The notes under the pieces: generated by a model
What the model was told of the DNA's origin: nothing
Database searches by the model: none
The model's input: the letters and a program-made list of their open reading frames with translations, nothing else
Program-made: the position numbers and the translations under genes
Source: Streptomyces clavuligerus
GTDB lineage: Bacteria; Actinomycetota; Actinomycetes; Streptomycetales; Streptomycetaceae
Reading direction: 5' to 3'
Length of the DNA: 64,000 nt
NCBI RefSeq assembly: GCF_005519465.1
Contig: NZ_CP027858.1
Location: 1,736,001 to 1,800,000 of the forward strand
Shown here: positions 8,437 to 17,315 of the stretch, in pieces
Position numbering within the stretch: the first letter of the stretch is position 1
How the letters are laid out: each line of letters begins with the position of its first letter

Positions 8437-8738
8437 CGCGCTCTGTCTCCTGCTCGGTCGGTGGGACGCGTGTGCCCGGGGTCAATTGTTCCATGTGCCC
8501 TGTGGCGCTGCTTTCGCGGTGCCGTACACCGAAGGGAGCAGGGCTCAGCCGCTGGTGGGCGGGGTCCCGCGGCCCCGGGGAAGGGCCGGGAGGCCCGGAA
8601 GGCGCTTTATCCAGCGCGAGGGGTATTGTCAAGAGGGAATGGCCGCCCTCCAGCGGTTTTTTTGTACGAACTTTTGTACGTGGCCATCGAGAATCGGCCG
8701 CCTCAGAGCAGACTTCAGAGCAGGACGGGAGAGCACGC
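8437..8738. promoter_or_regulatory. divergent pfkA/pta intergenic region with TTTTGTACG repeats
   Basis: TTTTGTACG occurs at 8660-8668 and again at 8672-8680, twelve bases apart, within an unusual T-rich stretch about 60 bases before the pta start. This could be a regulator site for pta-ackA. No gene was seen in the rest of the interval. Confidence 0.35.
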
Positions 8739-10823
8739 GTGACGCGCAGCGTGTACGTGACCGGGATCGACCGCGGAGACGGGCGGCAGGTCGTCGAGCT
8801 GGGGGTCATGGAACTCCTCACCCGCCAGGTGGACCGGGTGGGCGTCTTCCGGCCACTGGTGCACGACGGACCCGACCGCCTGTTCGAGCTGCTGCGGGCC
8901 CGGTACCGGCTCACCCAGGACCCGGCCACCGTGTACGGGATGGACTACCAGGACGCCGCCGCGCTCCAGGCCGAGAAGGGCACCGACGAGCTGGTCTCCC
9001 GGCTCGTCGACCGCTTCCACGCGGTGGCCCGCCAGTACGAGGTGGTCCTCGTCCTGGGCACCGACTTCGTCGGCACCCAGCTCCCGGACGAGCTGGCCCT
9101 CAACGCCCGGCTGGCCAACGAGTTCGGCGCCTCCGTGATCCCCGTGGTCGGCGGCAAGGGACAGCCCGCCGAGTCCGTGCGCGCCGAGGCCCGCAACGCC
9201 CACCGCGCCTACGAGGCCCTGGGTGCCAAGGTGCTCGCCCTGGTGGTCAACCGGGTCGCCCCCGAGGAGCGCGCGGACATCGCCGAGCGGCTCGGGGCCC
9301 GGCTCCCCGTCCCCTGCTACGTCCTGCCCGACGAGCCCGCGCTCGCCGCCCCCACCGTCGCGCAGATCATGCACGCCCTCGGCGCCACCGTGCTGCTCGG
9401 CGACGACTCGGGCCTCGCCCGGGACGCCCTCGACTTCGTCTTCGGCGGCGCGATGCTGCCGAAGTTCCTCACCGCCCTCACCCCGGGCTGTCTGGTGATC
9501 ACCCCCGGCGACCGCGCCGACCTGGTCGTGGGCGCGCTCGCCGCGCACTCCGCGGGCACCCCGCCGATCGCCGGTCTGCTGCTCACCCTGGACGAGCGGC
9601 CCAGCGACGAGATCCTGGCGCTGGCCGCCCGGCTCGCGCCCGGCACCCCGGTGCTGTCCGTCCCGTCCAACAGCTTCCCCACCGCGGCGGAGCTGTTCGG
9701 CCTGGAGGGCAAGCTCAACGCGTCGACCCCGCGCAAGGCCGAGACCGCCCTCGGGCTCTTCGAGCGCCATGTCGACACGGGTGAGCTGCTGGCCCGGCTC
9801 TCGGTCGTCCGCAGCGGCCATGTCACCCCGATGATGTTCGAGCACGAGCTGCTGGAGCAGGCCCGCGCCGACCGCCGCCGGGTCGTCCTGCCCGAGGGCA
9901 CCGAGGAGCGGGTGCTGTGGGCCACCGATGTCCTGGTCCGCCGGGACGTCTGCGACCTCACCCTCCTCGGCGACACCGACCAGATCCGCAAGAAGGCCGC
10001 CGACCTCGGCATCGACCTCACCGGCGTCCAGCTCGTCGACCCGAACACCTCCGAGCTGCGCCAGGGCTTCGCCGAGCGGTACGCGCAGCTCCGCGCGCAC
10101 AAGGGCGTCACCGAGGAGCTGGCGTACGACGTCGTGGCCGATGTGAACTACTTCGGCACCCTGATGGTCGAGGAGGGCCTGGCCGACGGCATGGTCTCCG
10201 GGTCCGTGCACTCCACCGCCGCGACCATCCGCCCCGCCTTCGAGATCATCAAGACCCGCCCCGGCGCCTCGATCGTCTCCTCGGTCTTCTTCATGTGCCT
10301 CGCCGACAAGGTCCTCGTGTACGGCGACTGCGCGGTCAACCCGGACCCGAACGCGGCCCAGCTCGCCGACATCGCCGTCCAGTCGGCGGCCACCGCGGCC
10401 CGGTTCGGCGTGGACCCCCGGATCGCGATGCTCTCGTACTCCACCGGCACCTCCGGCTCCGGCGCGGACGTCGAGAAGGTGCGGGAGGCGACCGAGCTGG
10501 TCCGGCAGACCCGGCCCGAGCTGCGGATCGAGGGCCCGATCCAGTACGACGCCGCCGTGGAGCCCTCCGTGGCCGCCACCAAGCTGCCCGACTCCGAGGT
10601 CGCGGGCCGGGCCACCGTGCTGATCTTCCCCGACCTCAACACCGGCAACAACACCTACAAGGCCGTACAGCGCTCGGCGGGCGCCGTGGCGGTCGGCCCC
10701 GTCCTCCAGGGCCTGCGCAAGCCGGTGAACGACCTCTCCCGCGGCGCGCTGGTGAGCGACATCGTCAACACCGTCGCGATCACCGCCATCCAGGCGCAGC
10801 CCGAGCGCCCCGCCTCCGTCTGA
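8739..10823 (+). CDS. pta: phosphate acetyltransferase
   Basis: Interconverts acetyl-CoA and acetyl phosphate. 694 aa, the long form: an N-terminal P-loop-like domain (YVTGIDRGDGRQVVELGVME), a central DRTGG-type domain (about 215-330, ending TPGDRADLVVGALA), and the C-terminal transacetylase (about 370-694, VVLPEGTEERVLWA, SYSTGTSGSGADVEKV, LIFPDLNTGNNTYKAVQR). GTG 8739 is chosen with GGGAGA upstream; extending further gives non-family sequence. ackA follows after 44 bases, forming the usual pta-ackA operon. Confidence 0.95.
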   Translation: MTRSVYVTGIDRGDGRQVVELGVMELLTRQVDRVGVFRPLVHDGPDRLFELLRARYRLTQDPATVYGMDYQDAAALQAEKGTDELVSRLVDRFHAVARQYEVVLVLGTDFVGTQLPDELALNARLANEFGASVIPVVGGKGQPAESVRAEARNAHRAYEALGAKVLALVVNRVAPEERADIAERLGARLPVPCYVLPDEPALAAPTVAQIMHALGATVLLGDDSGLARDALDFVFGGAMLPKFLTALTPGCLVITPGDRADLVVGALAAHSAGTPPIAGLLLTLDERPSDEILALAARLAPGTPVLSVPSNSFPTAAELFGLEGKLNASTPRKAETALGLFERHVDTGELLARLSVVRSGHVTPMMFEHELLEQARADRRRVVLPEGTEERVLWATDVLVRRDVCDLTLLGDTDQIRKKAADLGIDLTGVQLVDPNTSELRQGFAERYAQLRAHKGVTEELAYDVVADVNYFGTLMVEEGLADGMVSGSVHSTAATIRPAFEIIKTRPGASIVSSVFFMCLADKVLVYGDCAVNPDPNAAQLADIAVQSAATAARFGVDPRIAMLSYSTGTSGSGADVEKVREATELVRQTRPELRIEGPIQYDAAVEPSVAATKLPDSEVAGRATVLIFPDLNTGNNTYKAVQRSAGAVAVGPVLQGLRKPVNDLSRGALVSDIVNTVAITAIQAQPERPASV

Positions 10824-10867
10824 CCCCTGCCCTCCCGTCCCGGCCCGAAAGACACGAAGACCTCCCC

Positions 10868-12097
10868 ATGACAACCACGACAGCCACCCGAGTCCTCGTC
10901 CTCAACTCCGGCTCCTCGTCGGTCAAGTACCAGCTCCTCGACATGCGCGACGACTCCCGGCTCGCCGTCGGCCTGGTCGAGCGGATCGGCGAGGAGACCT
11001 CCCGGCTGGTCCACACCCCGCTGAACCGCGAGGGCGCCGAGCAGCGCGAGCGCACCGGCCCGATCGCCGACCACGAGGCCGCGCTGAAGGCCGTCGCCGA
11101 CGAGCTGGCCGCCGACGGCCTCGGCCTGGACTCGCCCGAGCTGGCCGCCATCGGCCACCGGGTGGTCCACGGCGGACTGCGGTTCACCGCGCCCACCGTC
11201 GTGGACGAGGAGGTACTGGCGGAGATCGAGCGGCTGGTGCCGGTCGCCCCGCTGCACAACCCGGCCAACATCACCGGCATCCGCACCGCCCGGGCGCTGC
11301 GCCCCGACCTCCCGCAGATCGCGGTCTTCGACACCGCCTTCCACACGACGATGCCGGAGTCGGCCGCCCGTTACGCCATCGACACGGAGGTCGCGGACGC
11401 CCACCGCATCCGCCGCTACGGCTTCCACGGCACCTCGCACGCCTATGTCTCCCGGGAGACGGCCCGGCTGCTCGGCAAGGCCCCCGAGGACGTCAATGTG
11501 ATCGTCCTGCACCTGGGCAACGGCGCCTCCGCCTCGGCCGTGCGCGGCGGTGTGTGCGTGGACACCTCCATGGGGCTCACCCCGCTGGAGGGCCTGGTGA
11601 TGGGCACCCGCTCCGGCGACATCGACCCGGCGGTGGCCTTCCATCTCCAGCGGGTCGCCGGAATGTCGGCCGACGATGTCGATGTACTGCTCAACAAGAA
11701 GAGCGGACTGATCGGTCTCTGCGGCGACAACGACATGCGGGAGATCCGCCGCCGTATCGACGAGGGTGACGAGCGGGCACAGCTCGCCTTCGACATCTAC
11801 ATTCACCGGCTGAAGAAGTACATCGGCGCCTATTACGCGGTACTCGGCCGGGTGGACGCCATCGCGTTCACCGCCGGCGTGGGCGAGAACGCGGCCCCGG
11901 TGCGGCAGGCCGCCGTGGCCGGTCTGGAGGAGTTGGGCCTGGCCCTGGACTCGGAGCTGAACGAGGTGCGCTCCGGCGAGCCGCGGATCGTCTCCACCCC
12001 GTACGCCCGGGTCGCCGTCGCGGTGGTCCCGACCGACGAGGAGCTGGAGATCGCCCGCCAAACCATCGCTTTGGCGGCTCCGAATTCACTCGACTGA
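10868..12097 (+). CDS. ackA: acetate kinase
   Basis: Makes ATP and acetate from acetyl phosphate, or the reverse during acetate uptake. 409 aa, full length. Motifs visible are VLVLNSGSSSVKYQLL at the N-terminus, RYGFHGTSHAYV, GNGASASAVRGGVCVDTSMG, MGTRSGDIDP and FTAGVGENA in the ATPase fold. It is partner to pta upstream. Downstream pyk has its own start signals. Confidence 0.96.
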   Translation: MTTTTATRVLVLNSGSSSVKYQLLDMRDDSRLAVGLVERIGEETSRLVHTPLNREGAEQRERTGPIADHEAALKAVADELAADGLGLDSPELAAIGHRVVHGGLRFTAPTVVDEEVLAEIERLVPVAPLHNPANITGIRTARALRPDLPQIAVFDTAFHTTMPESAARYAIDTEVADAHRIRRYGFHGTSHAYVSRETARLLGKAPEDVNVIVLHLGNGASASAVRGGVCVDTSMGLTPLEGLVMGTRSGDIDPAVAFHLQRVAGMSADDVDVLLNKKSGLIGLCGDNDMREIRRRIDEGDERAQLAFDIYIHRLKKYIGAYYAVLGRVDAIAFTAGVGENAAPVRQAAVAGLEELGLALDSELNEVRSGEPRIVSTPYARVAVAVVPTDEELEIARQTIALAAPNSLD

Positions 12098-12171
12098 GCG
12101 GGGCGCCGCCCACTTGTACTTTCCACCAGCCGGAATATTCCGAGGCGAAACAAACCGATAGGATACGCGTT

Positions 12172-13596
12172 ATGCGCCGTTCCAAAATCGTCTGCACACT
12201 GGGCCCTGCTGTCGACTCCTACGACCAGCTGAGGGCCCTCATCGAGGCCGGTATGAACGTGGCCCGCTTCAACATGAGCCACGGTTCCCACGCCGAGCAC
12301 GAGGAGCGGTACCACCGCGTCCGCAAGGCCGCCGCCGACACCGGGCGCGCCCTGGGCGTCCTCGCCGACCTCCAGGGTCCGAAGATCCGGCTGGAGACCT
12401 TCGCCGAGGGCCCGGTGGAGCTGGTGCGCGGTGACGAGTTCACCATCACCACCGAGGACGTGGCGGGAGACAAGTCCATCTGCGGCACCACCTACAAGGG
12501 GCTGCCGGGCGATGTCTCCAAGGGCGACCAGATCCTGATCAACGACGGCAATGTCGAGTTGCGCGTGGTCGAGGTCGAGGGCCCCCGGGTGAAGACGATC
12601 GTGGTCGAGGGCGGTGTCATCTCCGACCACAAGGGCATCAACCTCCCCGGCGCGGCGGTGAATGTCCCGGCCCTCTCCGAGAAGGACGTCGAGGACCTGC
12701 GCTTCGCCCTGCGGATGGGCTGCGACCTGGTGGCCCTCTCGTTCGTCCGCGACGCCGACGACGTCAAGGACGTCCACAAGGTGATGGACGAGGTGGGCAT
12801 CCGGGTCCCCGTCATCGCCAAGGTGGAGAAGCCGCAGGCCGTCGCCAACATGGAGGACGTCGTCCTGGCGTTCGACGGGGTGATGGTGGCCCGCGGTGAC
12901 CTGGCGGTCGAGTATCCGCTGGAGAAGGTCCCGATGGTGCAGAAGCGCCTGATCGAGCTGTGCCGCCGGAACGCGAAGCCGGTGATCGTGGCGACCCAGA
13001 TGATGGAGTCGATGATCACCAACTCCCGTCCCACGCGCGCCGAGGCGTCTGATGTCGCCAACGCGATCCTGGACGGCGCGGACGCGGTCATGCTGTCGGC
13101 GGAGTCCTCGGTGGGCGCCTACCCGATCGAGACCGTGAAGACGATGTCCAAGATCGTCACCGCGGCCGAGGAGGAGCTGCTCTCCAAGGGCCTCCAGCCC
13201 CTGGTCCCCGGCAAGAAGCCGCGCACCCAGGGCGGTTCGGTCGCCCGTGCCGCCTGTGAGATCGCGGACTTCCTGAGCGGCAAGGCCCTGGTCGCCTTCA
13301 CCAAGTCCGGCGACACGGCCCGCCGCCTCTCCCGCTACCGGGTCTGTCAGCCGATCCTCGCCTTCACCACCGAGGAGTCCACCCGCAACCAGCTCGCGCT
13401 GAGCTGGGGCGTCGAGTCCTTCGTCGTCCCGCACGTGGACAACACGGACGCCATGGTCGACCTGGTCGACGCCGAGCTGCTGAAGCTCCAGCGCCACAAC
13501 GAGGGCGACACCATGATCATCACGGCCGGTTCCCCTCCGGGTGTGCCGGGCACCACGAACATGGTGCGGGTGCACCACCTGGGCCGCGCCTCGTAA
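12172..13596 (+). CDS. pyk: pyruvate kinase
   Basis: Converts phosphoenolpyruvate to pyruvate with ATP formation. 474 aa: N-terminal barrel (RRSKIVCTLGPAVDS, AGMNVARFNMSHG), B domain around 75-165, active-site segments VPVIAKVEKPQAV, GVMVARGDLAVE and the signature MMESMITNSRPTRAEASDVANA, then the C-terminal allosteric domain. No ribosome site precedes ATG 12172. A TAGGAT -10-like box at 12159-12164 stands seven bases before the start, which suggests leaderless transcription. A strong hairpin terminator follows. Confidence 0.96.
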   Translation: MRRSKIVCTLGPAVDSYDQLRALIEAGMNVARFNMSHGSHAEHEERYHRVRKAAADTGRALGVLADLQGPKIRLETFAEGPVELVRGDEFTITTEDVAGDKSICGTTYKGLPGDVSKGDQILINDGNVELRVVEVEGPRVKTIVVEGGVISDHKGINLPGAAVNVPALSEKDVEDLRFALRMGCDLVALSFVRDADDVKDVHKVMDEVGIRVPVIAKVEKPQAVANMEDVVLAFDGVMVARGDLAVEYPLEKVPMVQKRLIELCRRNAKPVIVATQMMESMITNSRPTRAEASDVANAILDGADAVMLSAESSVGAYPIETVKTMSKIVTAAEEELLSKGLQPLVPGKKPRTQGGSVARAACEIADFLSGKALVAFTKSGDTARRLSRYRVCQPILAFTTEESTRNQLALSWGVESFVVPHVDNTDAMVDLVDAELLKLQRHNEGDTMIITAGSPPGVPGTTNMVRVHHLGRAS

Positions 13597-13638
13597 CACC
13601 CGGCCTTCCCCCGGCGCCTTTCCGGCGCCTTCCCAGCG

Positions 13639-13683
13639 ACGGCGGTGGGCCGTGACCCGTACGGGGTCACGGCCCACCGCCGT
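13639..13683. terminator. 20-bp perfect hairpin after pyk
   Basis: ACGGCGGTGGGCCGTGACCC and its perfect complement enclose a five-base loop (GTACG), just after pyk and before the convergent minus-strand gene. A strong, probably bidirectional terminator. Confidence 0.9.
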
Positions 13684-13740
13684 TGTCGTGGTCGCTGCCG
13701 TACGGCGCCGGACGGAGCCCGGACCGTACGGCGGCGGGGC

Positions 13741-15450
13741 TCAGGCCCGGTTGTCGAGCGAGCCCGTGGTGAAGTTGCGCAGCCCGGGGATGGTGAGGGT
13801 GCCGCCGAACTGGCCCGCCTGGACCACGGTGGCGTCGTCGAACCAGACGAAGGGGACGTTCAGCGGCGGCGGGGTCCGGGGGCTGAAGGTGACCGGCCAC
13901 AGACCGAAGATGGTGCCCGTCAGCTTCTCCGTGTACATGGTCACGGTGCCCTCCCGCAGATGGGAGACGGAGCGCTTCTTCGCCTGGGCGTGCAGGGTGG
14001 TGCCGCCGGGGCCGCGCGCCTTCTGGTGGAGGTCGCCGATCGCGATCCGGGTCGCGGTGAACTTGAGCGCCTTCTTGACCTTCCCGCCGCCGGTCCGCAC
14101 CTCCACGATGCCGTGGTAGCGCAGGCCCTCCAGGGTGAGCCGGGAACTCTCCAGCACCCAGGGGTCGTCGGGGAGCAGCGGCAGCCCCTGTTCCTCGGTG
14201 GCGGCGGCCAGGGCGGCGGGGTCGGGGGTGGGGCAGGGGAAGGGCGGCTTGGCGCCTTCGGGGATGTCCTCGTCCTTGACCGGGTCGAGCCCCCCGGCCG
14301 TGTCGTCCAGTTCCTCGACGGGGGCGCCCGCCCGGGCCGCCGCGTCCTCGACGACCTTCCTGAGCCGGTCCCGGGCGGGGTCCGCGGCCGGGTCCCGGAC
14401 GGGGTCGCCCGCCGGCCCCGGGTCCTTCGCCTCCCCGGCCGCCGCCCCCTCGCCCCGGGGCGTCCCGTCCCGGGCGGCGTTCCCCTCCGGGTCCCGGCCC
14501 TCGGGGTCCTCGGGGTCCTTGAGCTGCTGGGCCCGGGGCTCCCCCGGCGCTTCGGCGGCCCGGTCCTCCCGGGCCGGGGCGGACGGCGACCCGATGGCGG
14601 ACGGGGCACCGGACCGCCGCGCCGGGCCCGCCGCCCCCGTGGCCTCCGCCGCCCCCGCGGCCGACGCGTGCACCGGGTCGCGGACGGGCCGGGCCGGGGA
14701 GGCGGCCGACGGCTCGGCCACGGGTGTCCGCTCCGGGCTCCCGTCCCCGTCCCCCTCGCCGTCCCGCGCCGGCGTCCGGGCGGGTGCGCGCTCCCGCTGG
14801 ACGGGCGACGCCCGGAGGCCGAGGAGATCCCCGATCGCCTTGCCGAGCCCCAGCGGGTCCAGGAGGTTCGGCCGCTGCCCGGGGCGCTCCCCCGGCGGGG
14901 TCGGCGAGGGCTTCCCCGGCAGGGTGGGCCCGTGGACGTCCGGCTTCGGGGAGAGCGTCGAGGAGGGCTTCGGAGAAGGCTTCCGGGAGGGTTCCCCGGA
15001 CGGCCGCGGGCCCGGTGCGGCCCCGGCGGACGGGGAGCGCGCGGGCTGCGGCCCGGTCCGGACGGCCCGGTCCGCCGGGCCGGTGCCGCCGTCCGGCGAC
15101 CGCGAGGCCGAGGGCACGGGCTCCGGCGACCGCGCGGCGGACGGCGTGCCACCGGCGCCGGGGGGCGACGGTGTCCCCGAGGGGCCGGGCGACCCGGCGG
15201 GCTCCTCCGAGCGGGTCACACAGGGCCCGGGGGCGAAGGGGACGTCCTTGTCCTCGGCGAGGGCGAGTTTGGGCGCGAAGCCCATGCCCACCAGGACGGC
15301 GGTCGGCATCGCCGCCAGCGCCATCGCCTTGCCGGCGGGCCGCTGGAACTTGGCGAGCAGCGACTTCCTGGGGGCCGCGTGGCGGGGCCCCCGGGTGGTC
15401 CGGGGCCCGTCGTCACCGGTCAGCCCTGTGTCCGCGGTGTCATCGCCCAC
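13741..15450 (-). CDS. secreted/wall-associated Pro-rich hypothetical protein of the DUF6230-DUF6114 locus
   Basis: 569 aa from GTG 15450, overlapping the end of the DUF6114 gene by 11 bases. After a basic N-terminus, one hydrophobic segment (KAMALAAMPTAVLVGMGFAP, about residues 41-60) ending ALA looks like a signal peptide. Then come about 300 residues of proline/serine/glycine/arginine-rich low-complexity sequence and a structured C-terminal domain of roughly 170 residues starting KPPFPCPTPDPAALAAA and containing EGTVTMYTEKLTGTIFGLWP. This layout suggests export and spanning of the cell wall. The C-terminal domain is not one I can name. The three-gene arrangement implies a joint cell-surface role. 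Confidence 0.75.
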   Translation of the reverse strand: MGDDTADTGLTGDDGPRTTRGPRHAAPRKSLLAKFQRPAGKAMALAAMPTAVLVGMGFAPKLALAEDKDVPFAPGPCVTRSEEPAGSPGPSGTPSPPGAGGTPSAARSPEPVPSASRSPDGGTGPADRAVRTGPQPARSPSAGAAPGPRPSGEPSRKPSPKPSSTLSPKPDVHGPTLPGKPSPTPPGERPGQRPNLLDPLGLGKAIGDLLGLRASPVQRERAPARTPARDGEGDGDGSPERTPVAEPSAASPARPVRDPVHASAAGAAEATGAAGPARRSGAPSAIGSPSAPAREDRAAEAPGEPRAQQLKDPEDPEGRDPEGNAARDGTPRGEGAAAGEAKDPGPAGDPVRDPAADPARDRLRKVVEDAAARAGAPVEELDDTAGGLDPVKDEDIPEGAKPPFPCPTPDPAALAAATEEQGLPLLPDDPWVLESSRLTLEGLRYHGIVEVRTGGGKVKKALKFTATRIAIGDLHQKARGPGGTTLHAQAKKRSVSHLREGTVTMYTEKLTGTIFGLWPVTFSPRTPPPLNVPFVWFDDATVVQAGQFGGTLTIPGLRNFTTGSLDNRA

Positions 15451-15910
15451 TGGTCCTCCCGCCCTCGGCCGCGCCGGGGGCCACCACGGCGTCCTCGGCG
15501 GACAGCGGCTCCCCCGGCACCCAGGAGAGCGACATGCCTCCGCCCACGAGCGCGAGCAGGAACCCGACGACGAATCCGCCCAGATTGGCGATGGGGAGGG
15601 AGATCAGGGCCAGCAGGATCGAGGCGACCCCGGCGAACACCCGCACGATGTGGTGGAACCACATCGTCAGTCCGAGCGTCACCAGCAGCACGCCGATGAT
15701 GAGCGAACCCGCGCCCGCCGTGGTGGCCATGGAGATCGACAGATCTCCGAGGCTCAGGCTCGCGTAGGGGAAGTAGGCGATGGGGATGCCGCCGAGCAGA
15801 GTGAACAGGCCCGCCCAGAAAGGCCGTTGTCCCCGCCAGTCGTGGAACCGCCGCCGGAAGACGCGGAGGAAGTGTTCGTTCTGCCCCGTGGCCGTGGACT
15901 CGGCGCTCAT
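15440..15910 (-). CDS. DUF6114-type integral membrane protein
   Basis: 156 aa with four hydrophobic segments (PFWAGLFTLLGGIPIAYF, GAGSLIIGVLLVTLGLTMWF, VRVFAGVASILLALISLPIA, GGFVVGFLLALVGGGMSLSW). ATG 15910 has AGGGAG ten bases upstream. This matches my recollection of the Streptomyces DUF6114 family, which sits next to DUF6230 proteins. It overlaps the downstream secreted protein gene, so the two are co-translated. Function unknown. Confidence 0.75.
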   Translation of the reverse strand: MSAESTATGQNEHFLRVFRRRFHDWRGQRPFWAGLFTLLGGIPIAYFPYASLSLGDLSISMATTAGAGSLIIGVLLVTLGLTMWFHHIVRVFAGVASILLALISLPIANLGGFVVGFLLALVGGGMSLSWVPGEPLSAEDAVVAPGAAEGGRTSGR

Positions 15911-15956
15911 GGAAAACAGCTCCCTGGAACTGGTATTGCTGTGTGGAGAGGTGAGC

Positions 15957-15991
15957 GGGTGGGCGGGGAGCAGCGGCTTCCCCGCCCACCC
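15957..15991 (-). terminator. 12-bp hairpin between the DUF6230 and DUF6114 genes
   Basis: GGGTGGGCGGGG (15957-15968) and its perfect complement (15980-15991) with an 11-base loop, 13 bases past the DUF6230 stop. It may end most DUF6230 transcripts or lower read-through into the DUF6114 gene. Confidence 0.65.
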
Positions 15992-16003
15992 CGACGGTCA
16001 CCG

Positions 16004-16657
16004 TCAGAAGCACTCGACATCGGGGCCGTCGCCCCGGTGCAGGCGCATCTTGAGTCCGGCGAGCGAGAAGCTGCCGGCCGTGGTCGCCCACGCCACCTGC
16101 TCGACATTGGTGAGCGTGGCCCGCCTGGCCTGCTGGGCGAACCCGTTCTCCAGAGCGCTTCCGTCCTTGACGTCCGGCCCCTTGCCGGACGGGCCGTCCG
16201 TGTCCTTGACGGCGACACCGATATCGATGTCGTCGAAGGTCGCGTTGCCGTCGAACTCGGCGATGTCCAGGTAGAGATTGCGCGCCTTGACCGGCTCCCG
16301 GCCCTCACCGGCCGTCATCCGCATCGTGACCTTGCCGACGAAGGGGACATCGGTCACGACGGACTGACACATGTCCCGGATCGTGGCGGTCTTGAAGGAG
16401 GAGATCGACACCGGGTGCCTGACCGTCTCGTCCCCTTCCGTCCCCTTGTAGGCGACATCGACACCGCCGTACTGGGAGAAGCCGTAGCCCTCCAGATAAC
16501 CGGCCCTGACCTTGAACTGCTGACCCGACACCGTGAACGAGGCGGCGAGCGCCCCCTGTGCCAGACCGATGCCTATCGCGGCCGTCGCGGCCACGCTCGG
16601 CACCATGACGAGGGCGAACCTCTTCCATCTGGTTCCGCCACGAGCCACTGACTCCAT
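16004..16657 (-). CDS. DUF6230-type exported protein
   Basis: 217 aa. ATG 16657 is preceded by an excellent AAGGAGG site. The N-terminus has a twin-charged, hydrophobic signal (WKRFALVMVPSVAATAAIG) ending in ALA-A around residue 38. The mature part is beta-rich (SFTVSGQQFKVRAGYLEGYG, a central MTAGEGREPVKARNLYLDI segment) and contains two cysteines, one of them two residues from the C-terminus. Older annotations call relatives cholesterol esterase without clear support. The strong ribosome site and separate terminator suggest high expression. It forms a conserved set with the next two minus-strand genes. Confidence 0.75.
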   Translation of the reverse strand: MESVARGGTRWKRFALVMVPSVAATAAIGIGLAQGALAASFTVSGQQFKVRAGYLEGYGFSQYGGVDVAYKGTEGDETVRHPVSISSFKTATIRDMCQSVVTDVPFVGKVTMRMTAGEGREPVKARNLYLDIAEFDGNATFDDIDIGVAVKDTDGPSGKGPDVKDGSALENGFAQQARRATLTNVEQVAWATTAGSFSLAGLKMRLHRGDGPDVECF

Positions 16658-17315
16658 GACTTTCCTCCTTCTCGGACGTATATCTCCGGTCCGGACTGTG
16701 AGCGTCCGTCCTGGGATGGGAGAAGTGCTACGTCCTCGGGAAGGAGAGCGCCCGCACTTTCAGGCGCGTACCGCGTCCGAAACACCGGCGATCACCCCCG
16801 AGCGACAACCACGGGTCGCGCCTGACGTGTCGCACACAACCCGAAGCGGACAGGCCCTGCCGTTCGACAGGAACCCCCCTGCCCGCGGTCGGCGGTACCG
16901 CCGCCGGCCGACCCGGTGGGGACCCAAGTCGCCACGGCACGGCTGGGAACCGGGCCGACGCAGTATTGGACCGAGCGTCGCCGATCGTGGTCCATTCCCG
17001 GCCGACGCACAAGAGGGATCGTTACTCACTGGTAACGGGCCGATAACCACACCACCGTCAACAGCCGCCCAGCAGCCACACAGGATGGAGCCGAGTCTGC
17101 CATCAGAAAGGGTGAATGCCATCGATAAACGGACAGAAATAAGGCATTGATTTACTGCGAGTAACACGGCATGACTTTACCAACATTTAGCAAAGATAGG
17201 CCAGGCTTCCCTGCGTCGACAGCGCGAAGGCGGTGGTGCGTCCTCCGCACCACCGCCGCATTTCACAACAATTCCGACGAAACGAGGGGCTCGTTCCGGC
17301 TGATCTCAGATTGGC
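16658..17315. promoter_or_regulatory. 650-bp upstream region of the DUF6230 gene with TTACT palindromes
   Basis: No convincing gene was seen. TTACTGCGAGTAA (17152-17164) is a perfect palindrome, and GTTACTCACTGGTAAC (17021-17036) is a related imperfect one. Both have the form of a dimeric repressor operator. The interval is less GC-rich than its surroundings near 17030-17210. The thioredoxin-TPR gene's terminator lies at 17229-17257. Confidence 0.4.
17229..17257 (-). terminator. 12-bp hairpin after the thioredoxin-TPR gene
   Basis: GGCGGTGGTGCG and its exact complement with a five-base loop, about 60 bases past the minus-strand stop codon. Confidence 0.7.

Noticed and set aside
8715..10874. 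719-residue minus-strand frame opposite pta
   Set aside because: No start signals and repetitive Gly/Asp/Val composition; pta on the plus strand is unmistakable.
13645..16651. Long plus-strand frames opposite the DUF6230/DUF6114 set
   Set aside because: The opposite strand has a strong ribosome site, a signal peptide and membrane helices; the plus frames are compositional artefacts.
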